Source: Thalassobacterium sedimentorum
Lineage (GTDB): Bacteria > Verrucomicrobiota > Verrucomicrobiia > Opitutales > Coraliomargaritaceae
DNA length: 37,506 nt
Direction of reading: 5' to 3'
Assembly (NCBI RefSeq): GCF_031127905.1
Contig: NZ_JARXIC010000032.1
Span: 1 to 37,506, forward strand
Position numbers and translations under genes: made by a program. Numbering within the stretch: the first letter of the stretch is position 1; each line of letters opens with the position of its first letter. This document shows, piece by piece, positions 28,235-37,506 of the stretch. The notes below the pieces were generated by a model. That model worked only from the letters and a program-made list of their open reading frames with translations. It was not told the origin of the DNA and did not search any database.

Positions 28235-28987
28235 CTATTTCTGTAAAGCGTAGCGAATCACCTCAGGGCAATTCGTCGTAATCGAGCTCACGCCAAACGA
28301 AGCATAACGCCGCGCATCCACAGGATCGTCCACGGTCCAGATGTTTAAATCGATGTCTGCTTCCAAGATCGCCTTCACCATTTCGCGATTGATCCCCGAG
28401 TGACACCGCAAGCCGATTCCATCCACGTTGGTGTCCACCACCGTGTCCAGCACATCCGCAAGTTTCAGTTTAGAGCGCCCCAGCCAATTCGATTTCACAT
28501 CGATCAACCAATACACGCCCAGCCCAGGCCGCTGCGCCTTCAGTGCTCGCACCATCTCGAGATCAAATGTGATCAGCACAATTTGCTTCAGCGCCACCGA
28601 AGCGGCGTCGAGCACCTCAAACAAAGGCACTAAAATCTCCGCCCCCGTCTTCAGCTCAATCAAAACCTTCTTCCCCGCATGCACATTCGCCAACCACTCA
28701 CTCAGCAGCGGAATACGCTCTCCCTTAAAATTTGCCGACTTTTTCAGCCCCACATCCAACTGCGCCAACTCTTCGTAAGTATGCGCCTCGACTGATAAAT
28801 TTCGTTCTGCCACCCGCTCCGTATCAGCATCGTGAATGCACACCACCTGGCAATCCGAAGTCAGGCGCACATCACATTCCACGCCATCCGCGCCTTCCAT
28901 CCAAGCCCGCTGCAGCGCAGAAATCGAATTTTCCGGTGCCGCGACCGAAGCTCCACGGTGGGCAATGATCCTAGGAATATCATTCAT
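28235..28987 (-). CDS. Glycerophosphodiester phosphodiesterase
   Basis: About 250 residues from MNDIPRIIAHRG at 28987, supported by AGGGGGG just upstream; the frame to 29014 is rejected. GDPD TIM-barrel enzyme hydrolysing glycerophosphodiesters to glycerol-3-phosphate and an alcohol. Catalytic/metal residues visible: HRG (10-12), APENSISALQ, GVECDV (E37, D39) and IHD (H52). LIELKTG and the late NIWTVDDP are also typical. No signal peptide, so a cytoplasmic UgpQ-like type. Codirectional with the oxidoreductase 177 bp downstream. Confidence 0.92.
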   Translation of the reverse strand: MNDIPRIIAHRGASVAAPENSISALQRAWMEGADGVECDVRLTSDCQVVCIHDADTERVAERNLSVEAHTYEELAQLDVGLKKSANFKGERIPLLSEWLANVHAGKKVLIELKTGAEILVPLFEVLDAASVALKQIVLITFDLEMVRALKAQRPGLGVYWLIDVKSNWLGRSKLKLADVLDTVVDTNVDGIGLRCHSGINREMVKAILEADIDLNIWTVDDPVDARRYASFGVSSITTNCPEVIRYALQK

Positions 28988-29312
28988 GCCCCCTAACGAT
29001 GAGTCACAATCCAAAAAACTCGATCAAATTCTCCCGATCACTGCCCACAAATCCACGGCCCGTAGAAATGATTCTGCCTAAAAGCACCCTCAAAGCGTCA
29101 GCTAAAGCCCTAAGCACAACCTAGCAACCGCACTTTCAGTCATAAAAATTCACGTTCATTCACGTAAATTAACGGTTCAAAAACGTCAGCGCCCCCATTA
29201 CGCCCCCACAGCACAGCCGTCACACAGCAAGCAACAAAGGTACTTTTCGTATTGTTCCCTGCGCCTTCGCTCGCCAACGTAGCTGGTTTTAGACTTTTCT
29301 GACTTTCCAGCT
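28988..29312. other. Divergent intergenic region between phosphodiesterase and purL
   Basis: 325 bases with no credible gene. It holds the second CAGTCATAA-type repeat and should contain the purL promoter; I see no convincing -35/-10 pair and no purine (PurR box or guanine) riboswitch. Confidence 0.4.
29137..29185 (+). repeat. CAGTCATAA...ACGTAAATTAACGGTTC repeat, copy B
   Basis: Partner of 28156-28200. Contains ACGTTCATTCACG and ACGTAAATT units suggesting a partly palindromic structure. Confidence 0.6.
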
Positions 29313-33437
<4,125 letters not shown>

Positions 33438-33440
<3 letters not shown>

Positions 33441-33500
33441 TCGGTCCGATCCGTCCGATCTGACCGATCCCCAACCATCCGACCGATCCGACCGATCCTC
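33438..33500. repeat. GATCGGTCCGATC-type repeat cluster after purL
   Basis: Short degenerate units (TCGGTCCGATC, CGTCCGATCT, GACCGATCC) in both orientations. The first unit supplies the TGA stop of purL. The same GGATCGGTCCGATC sequence recurs at 34159-34172 inside the next gene. Confidence 0.7.
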
Positions 33501-33529
33501 CCCCCAGAACAACACCCCCAAAAACCAAA

Positions 33530-34357
33530 ATGCCCGACACCCCCGCAGACCGCCAGCCAGCGAAACGCCGCTTGCGGCCCAGCGGGGGCTATCGGAAACT
33601 GCGCAGCTTTCAAACCACGACGCTCATCTACGACGGCACCGTCAGCTTTTGCCGACGCTTCGTGAGCGGCTACAGTCGCACCCAAGACCAAATGATCCAG
33701 GCCGCCCGCAGCGGACGGCAAAACATCGCCGAAGGCAACCGCGCCGGCGCCGTGAGCACCAAGTCCGAGCTCAAGCTCACCAATGTAGCCCGCGCCAGTC
33801 TGGAAGAGCTGCTGCTCGATTTCGAAGACTACCTACGCCAAAACGACCTGCCCCTCTGGGATCCCAACGGCAGCCAGGCCAAGCAAGTACGTGAGCTCGG
33901 CAGTCAAATTCGCAAAGCCCCCGAAGGCTCCCCCCTGCACGATCCCCAAGACGCCGGCGACCGCGCCCGCGCCAAGCTCTACGCCCCCGTGCTCCAGCAC
34001 GAAGACCCCGCCGTGATCGCCAACAGCCTAATCTGCTTGATTCATCAAGCCAACTACCTGCTCGACCAGCAGCTGATTAGCATGGAGCAAGCCTTCGTCG
34101 AAGGCGGCGGCTTCTCTGAGCAACTCGCCAGCGCCCGAATCGCCGAAAGGCGTAAAAAGGATCGGTCCGATCCGACCAATCAGACTGACTTGTCCCGGCG
34201 TAGCTCAACGAAGCCGGATCCCACCCAGCAAATCCCCAAATGCCCAATCTGCGGCGAGCTCATGGCCCTCCGCACCGCCCGCCAGGGCAAAAACGAAGGC
34301 CACCAGTTCTGGGGCTGCACCCAATACCCCGACTGCAAAGGCACCGCACCTGTATAA
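33530..34357 (+). CDS. Four-helix-bundle (suffix-type) protein with C-terminal zinc ribbon
   Basis: 275 residues. The part from LRPSGGYRKLRSFQ (residue 15) through QMIQAARSGRQNIAEG and SELKLTNVARASLEELLLDFEDYLRQ is the four-helix-bundle family related to proteins encoded in 23S rRNA intervening sequences; the following ANSLICLIHQANYLLDQQL stretch fits the 'suffix' extension. The last 40 residues form a topoisomerase-type C4 zinc ribbon: C238, C241, C263, C269 with FWGCTQYPDCKGT. The linker 211-236 (DRSDPTNQTDLSRRSSTKPD) is encoded by dispersed repeats. Function is unknown; the zinc ribbon suggests nucleic-acid binding. It begins 89 bases after purL. Confidence 0.8.
   Translation: MPDTPADRQPAKRRLRPSGGYRKLRSFQTTTLIYDGTVSFCRRFVSGYSRTQDQMIQAARSGRQNIAEGNRAGAVSTKSELKLTNVARASLEELLLDFEDYLRQNDLPLWDPNGSQAKQVRELGSQIRKAPEGSPLHDPQDAGDRARAKLYAPVLQHEDPAVIANSLICLIHQANYLLDQQLISMEQAFVEGGGFSEQLASARIAERRKKDRSDPTNQTDLSRRSSTKPDPTQQIPKCPICGELMALRTARQGKNEGHQFWGCTQYPDCKGTAPV
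34187..34227 (+). repeat. GACTTGTCCCGGCGTAGCTC repeat, in-frame copy
   Basis: 41 bases matching 34370-34410 at 39 positions. It encodes DLSRRSSTKPDPT (from D220) between the helical part and the zinc ribbon. A CCGGC/GCCGG stem can form. Confidence 0.85.
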
Positions 34358-34369
34358 AGTGATCCGTCC

Positions 34370-34410
34370 GACTTGTCCCGGCGTAGCTCAGCGAAGCCGG
34401 ATCCTACCCA
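34370..34410 (+). repeat. GACTTGTCCCGGCGTAGCTC repeat, intergenic copy
   Basis: Second copy, starting 12 bases after the stop of the zinc-ribbon gene. Preceded by GATCCGTCC, as the in-frame copy is preceded by GATCGGTCC-type units. Confidence 0.85.
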
Positions 34411-34471
34411 CCCATGTTCCGTCTAAGCAACATGCGTCCACTTTACGCAAAACTTGCGAATCTCCCTAACG

Positions 34472-34477
34472 TTGACA
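34472..34477 (+). promoter_or_regulatory. Consensus -35 box upstream of the AbiF leader RNA
   Basis: A perfect TTGACA, 36 bases before the predicted RNA hairpin. The -10 region at the expected spacing (around 34495-34504, AAAGTTTAGG) is poor, so the start point is uncertain. A small CGCAA-AAC-TTGCG hairpin lies just upstream at 34446-34458. Confidence 0.4.
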
Positions 34478-34512
34478 GGTTAGCTAGAAGAACCAAAGTT
34501 TAGGGCAAAAAG

Positions 34513-34566
34513 AAACCCCGGCTCCTAGCACCGTCGCGAAGGACGGGAGAAGGATTTCCGAGGTTT
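34513..34566 (+). ncRNA. Candidate structured RNA upstream of the AbiF-like gene
   Basis: A single long hairpin can be drawn by hand: AAACC (34513-34517) with GGTTT (34562-34566), one C/A mismatch, CGG (34519-34521) with CCG (34558-34560), TCCT (34523-34526) with AGGA (34551-34554), an internal loop AGCA/GAGA, and a tip stem CCGTC (34531-34535) with GACGG (34542-34546) around GCGAAG. That is 17 pairs. It ends 39 bases before the start codon. AbiF genes are known to be preceded by a structured RNA class (abiF motif) and to act with a non-coding RNA, so position and shape fit. True boundaries probably extend beyond the hairpin. Confidence 0.6.
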
Positions 34567-34605
34567 ACGCTCATCAAAGTAGAGAACCGCCGATAAAAAT
34601 CAAGC

Positions 34606-35274
34606 ATGAACTCCAGCGGCTACGATCAGATCATACAGACACTCGCCCCAGAGCGACTCGGGGCATACGGCACAGACAGCGACCAGCCCCAACTGATACT
34701 AGCCCGCTATCTGTTGAACATGGCGCTTTGCGAGTCACTCTATTCACCATTACAAATGGCAGAGATCGCATTGCGCAATAGCATCCATCGAGAGCTCAGC
34801 ATCCACTTTGACACAGATGAATGGTTTCTAGCCCCAAAGTCTCAAACCACTTGGCAAGCGAGAAAAGTCCACGAAGCTCAGGAGCTGCTCAAATCAAAAG
34901 CCAAACCCACAACAGCAGGTCGAATCGTCGCAGAATTGAGTTTCGGATATTGGACGAGCTTCTTCAACAAGGCACATGCCAGCAGCGGCATTGGCCATAG
35001 GCTTGCCAGTAAAGTATTCATCCATGCCCCACGCCGAAAGCGAAACCTCAAAAAACTCGATCAACGCTGGAAGCGTATACGTGATTTAAGAAACCGCGTC
35101 TTCCATCATGAGCGAATTCTCCACTGGGCAGATCTCGACCAACAACACTCCGAAATCCTCGAAGCCATCCATTGGATCAGCCCAGAACTCGCCGAATTAT
35201 CAAAAACACTCGACCGTTACACACAGACGCGACAAGCTGGCCTCAAACCATGGATTGAGCAACTCAATCGTTAA
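34606..35274 (+). CDS. AbiF/AbiD-like HEPN-domain protein (Abi_2 family)
   Basis: 222 residues, all-helical in appearance. The N-terminal [21 protein letters not shown] followed by [11 protein letters not shown], then [14 protein letters not shown] and the C-terminal [14 protein letters not shown] match the Abi-like family. R162-N163-(x3)-H167 is the R-x4-H motif of HEPN ribonucleases, so an RNA-cutting toxin is plausible. Members are linked to phage abortive infection, and AbiF is considered a relative of the HEPN nuclease Cas13. The gene follows the candidate RNA by 39 bases and precedes tcmP by 143 bases. Family assignment is by motif recognition; the precise subfamily (AbiF against other Abi_2) is uncertain. 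Confidence 0.75.
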   Translation: MNSSGYDQIIQTLAPERLGAYGTDSDQPQLILARYLLNMALCESLYSPLQMAEIALRNSIHRELSIHFDTDEWFLAPKSQTTWQARKVHEAQELLKSKAKPTTAGRIVAELSFGYWTSFFNKAHASSGIGHRLASKVFIHAPRRKRNLKKLDQRWKRIRDLRNRVFHHERILHWADLDQQHSEILEAIHWISPELAELSKTLDRYTQTRQAGLKPWIEQLNR

Positions 35275-35417
35275 ATTTCCAACCATATTCAATCGCCCCC
35301 CCACCACCGATTGCAAAGGCAAAGACATGACCTGTTTTTCACCCCAAATCCAAGTTATTGAGCAGTATACCAGAACCCCAAGGCAAGGCACACTATCTAA
35401 GCTAACAATTTAAAATC

Positions 35418-36611
35418 ATGGCTTCAAAAATAAAAGACAGAAAGCACTTCAACCAATACCGAGATCAAACTCGTGTTAAGCATGAGATACTGAGAAAATA
35501 TATGCTCGCATTCTTTCAGATCCTAAAAGGCCATAGAAATAACCTTGTATACTTAGATGGTTTCGCAGGCAGGGGAACGTATGATGATTCCAATGGAAGC
35601 GGAGAAAAATGTGACGGATCACCACTACATGCACTTAAAGTAATAGCAGAAAAACCGGACCTAGCAGAGAAGGTTACTACAATTTTTGTTGAAGCTGATG
35701 CCGAAAACTTCAAATCATTATCACAAGAAATTGATAAATTCCACAAGGCACATCCTGCCATCCGCGAGCCAGGTGTGCACAATGGGACTTTTAGCGACGC
35801 AGTAGATGTAATAATCTCACAACTCGAAGCAGGCGGATCAAAACTAGCTCCAACTTTTGCATTCGTTGACCCATGTGGCATCGACGGTGCATCAATGCAA
35901 TCGATAAAGAAAATCCTGTCTTACGATAGGTGTGAGGCTTTCATATTCTTCAATATTGAAGGCGTAAGAAGAGTGTGTGGGCTTGAAAAACTCAGTAAGA
36001 CATTGATTGACCTTTATGGTTCAGAAGAAAGGTCACAAAACCTGACCAACGAGATTTCAACACTGAAAGAACCAGCTCAAAAAGAACAGGCAATGCTCTC
36101 TGCTTATATGCAGGCAATTTACGAGGAAATAGGATCCGATAGCTTCGTCACCTTCTTTCCGATCGAGCACGAGAAACGAAAAATTACCAGCCACTACTTG
36201 ATCCATGTGACAAAACATTCCCTCGGATATAAGATTATGAAAGATGTCATGTGGAAACTCGGCGTAACCGATGAAGGAGAAGGAGGCCTAGGCCTGATAC
36301 AAGCATCAAAGTATGACTCAAATGCTTTGTTTCGGCCAAATTGGGATGCATTCAAAGATAGAATACAGGAACAGCTAAATGGAAAGCCGACAAAGATCAG
36401 CTTTTTCTATGATGACTGTGTCAAAATGCCTGATGATAAATTCTCCGAGCCTGCATATCGAGAGGCTTTACTTGAGCTAGAATCTGAGGGCAGAATTACC
36501 ATACTTGATAAGGATGCTAAAACACCTAAACCAGCAATGAAGCGCATGAAAAGAAAAGGTAAAACAACTTTAGGTCAGAGTTATTACGCAATAGCCGTTG
36601 ACTACACATAA
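35418..36611 (+). CDS. tcmP: Three-Cys-motif partner protein TcmP
   Basis: 397 residues. The start KIKDRKHFNQY...QTRVKHEILRKYMLAFFQIL, the methyltransferase-like motif NLVYLDGFAGRGTY (43-55), KCDGSPLHAL, TIFVEADAENF and AFVDPCGIDGASM (148-160, usually DPFG) match the TcmP family, which has no settled function; the fold looks like a SAM methyltransferase with a DPxG in place of DPPY. The C-terminal ~120 residues resemble a winged-helix-type end. The DNA is visibly richer in A/T than the arg and pur genes, suggesting transfer. It stands 24 bases before its usual partner, the DUF5131 gene. Confidence 0.85.
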   Translation: MASKIKDRKHFNQYRDQTRVKHEILRKYMLAFFQILKGHRNNLVYLDGFAGRGTYDDSNGSGEKCDGSPLHALKVIAEKPDLAEKVTTIFVEADAENFKSLSQEIDKFHKAHPAIREPGVHNGTFSDAVDVIISQLEAGGSKLAPTFAFVDPCGIDGASMQSIKKILSYDRCEAFIFFNIEGVRRVCGLEKLSKTLIDLYGSEERSQNLTNEISTLKEPAQKEQAMLSAYMQAIYEEIGSDSFVTFFPIEHEKRKITSHYLIHVTKHSLGYKIMKDVMWKLGVTDEGEGGLGLIQASKYDSNALFRPNWDAFKDRIQEQLNGKPTKISFFYDDCVKMPDDKFSEPAYREALLELESEGRITILDKDAKTPKPAMKRMKRKGKTTLGQSYYAIAVDYT

Positions 36612-36635
36612 GGATGAACTATTGTTCACCTTCAT

Positions 36636-37343
36636 ATGGCAACTACCACATCCATAGAATGGACCGAAGTAACATGGAACCCAGTCACAGGTTGCACTAA
36701 AATCAGTGCGGGATGTAAGAACTGCTATGCAGCCAGAATGGCCAAACGGCTTGAAGCTATGGGTGTTCAGCGCTACCAAAAGGGCTTTAAACTACAAACT
36801 CACGACGATTTAATCGATCTGCCAAAGTCATGGAAAAAGCCGCGTGTAGTCTTTGTAAACTCCATGTCTGATCTCTTTCACAAAGACGTGTCATTGAGCT
36901 TCATCAAGAAGGTATTCAAAACGATGAATGAATGTCCTCAGCACACATTTCAGGTCCTCACAAAGCGTAGCGATCGCCTCATGACACTCGCACCAAAGTT
37001 GAATTGGACTTCGAATATTTGGATGGGAGTCAGTGTTGAGAACAACGATGTTCAGGATCGAATCGAAGACCTTCGATGCGTTCCAGCGACCGTTCGTTTT
37101 CTATCTTGCGAACCACTCATTGGTCCACTCGATAGCATGAACTTGAGCGGTATCCACTGGGTCATCGTAGGAGGCGAGTCTGGGCCCCATTCACGACCGA
37201 TGGAAGAAGCATGGGTTCAGGACATTTTGAAGCAATGCAAACGTGCAGATACTAAATTCTTCTTTAAGCAATGGGGAGGCACCAACAAAAAGCAGACTGG
37301 CCGCAAGCTCAACAAGAGAACTTACGATGAAATGCCAGTTTAG
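36636..37343 (+). CDS. DUF5131 (phage Gp37/Gp68-like) three-cysteine-motif protein
   Basis: 235 residues. The start SIEWTEVTWNPVTGCTKIS followed by AGCKNCYAARMAKRL holds the defining cysteines C20, C27, C30 (C-x6-C-x2-C), reminiscent of a radical-SAM iron-sulfur site but with different spacing. VFVNSMSDLFHKDV, FQVLTKRSDRL, WMGVSVEN and RFLSCEPLIGPL complete the family pattern, with GGESGPHSRPM and FFKQWGG near the end. Family members occur in phages and beside TcmP. The enzymatic reaction is unknown; iron-sulfur or SAM chemistry is inference. This copy is a little shorter than many relatives (about 240-280). Confidence 0.88.
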   Translation: MATTTSIEWTEVTWNPVTGCTKISAGCKNCYAARMAKRLEAMGVQRYQKGFKLQTHDDLIDLPKSWKKPRVVFVNSMSDLFHKDVSLSFIKKVFKTMNECPQHTFQVLTKRSDRLMTLAPKLNWTSNIWMGVSVENNDVQDRIEDLRCVPATVRFLSCEPLIGPLDSMNLSGIHWVIVGGESGPHSRPMEEAWVQDILKQCKRADTKFFFKQWGGTNKKQTGRKLNKRTYDEMPV

Positions 37344-37355
37344 TCTAGGACAGAG

Positions 37356-37458
37356 AAAAGGGGATCATGTCAGAATGGCACAAGGGCTCAAAAGGGGTCA
37401 TTGCTACGGTCAGCCCAAAAGGGGTCAAACGCAAAATATAAATATTTGACCAATCCCC
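37356..37458. repeat. AAAAGGGGTCA repeats and a REP-like inverted repeat
   Basis: AAAAGGGG(A)TCA occurs at 37356, 37390 and 37417. The last copy opens an inverted repeat GGTCAAA (37423-37429) / TTTGACC (37445-37451), with GG/CC flanks at 37421 and 37455. Such GGGTCAAATA/TATTTGACCCC palindromes often stand just before IS200-like RAYT genes. Confidence 0.6.
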
Positions 37459-37482
37459 GACTCCGTGGCTAGCCTCGTTTTC

Positions 37483-37506
37483 ATGCCACGCAAACAACGG
37501 ATCGAA
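37483..37506 (+). CDS. Start of a probable REP-associated (RAYT/IS200-like) transposase, cut by window edge
   Basis: Only eight codons are visible: MPRKQRIE. This matches the typical start of Y1/RAYT transposases (MPRKxRIE followed by a YHVMNRG-type motif), and the preceding GGGTCAAA palindrome is the usual company of such genes. The identification rests on eight residues and context, so it is tentative. RAYTs mobilise REP-like palindromes, which are abundant in this window. Confidence 0.4.

Noticed and set aside
35301-35334. GATTGCAAAGGCA resembling the end of the zinc-ribbon gene (GACTGCAAAGGCA near 34331), a possible remnant duplication
   Set aside because: Match is limited to about a dozen bases with no flanking similarity; chance is sufficient.

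Overview
The window looks like chromosomal DNA from a marine-type Verrucomicrobium, most likely class Opitutae (Puniceicoccales/Coraliomargarita-like). The main clues are a gene of the short family restricted to Verrucomicrobia and Planctomycetes (Minf_1886-like, 17893-18321), a GreA-type domain carried on a protein of about 620 residues, and gene ends crowded with short palindromic repeats. The taxonomic call is inferred from family memory, not from a search.

Positions 1-21300 are mostly housekeeping. On the minus strand lie a GreA/GreB-domain protein, class I fumarase, a histidyl-tRNA synthetase and an HU/IHF protein. On the plus strand lie rsmB, a DUF2293 protein, a ClpX-like ATPase without the usual zinc domain, menG/ubiE and a very large protein that may be a diphosphate-dependent PEP carboxykinase. 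After a 127-bp structured repeat, also present at the left edge of the window, come an M16 peptidase, a poly-proline coiled-coil protein, the Minf_1886-like gene, thrB, smpB and rpoZ (minus strand), then divergent rplM-rpsI.

Positions 21367-26853 hold an argC-argJ-argB-argD-argF cluster, nearly the whole route from N-acetylglutamate to citrulline, with argJ supplying acetyl recycling. It is followed by a long inverted repeat, a Gfo/Idh/MocA oxidoreductase, a glycerophosphodiester phosphodiesterase and a large single-chain purL (synthetase plus glutaminase). PurL carries two in-frame low-complexity insertions built from the same palindromic repeat that occurs between genes elsewhere in the window.

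From 33500 to the right edge the character changes to accessory DNA: a four-helix-bundle/zinc-ribbon protein with another in-frame repeat, a strong candidate structured RNA directly upstream of an AbiF-like HEPN protein, a TcmP ('three-Cys-motif partner') gene with its DUF5131 (Gp37/Gp68) partner in visibly AT-richer DNA, and the first codons of what looks like a REP-associated (RAYT/IS200-like) transposase at the window edge. The two most interesting signals are the RNA-AbiF unit with the adjacent TcmP/DUF5131 pair (a likely defence or toxin-antitoxin island), and the palindromic elements that have become protein-coding inside PurL and the zinc-ribbon protein.
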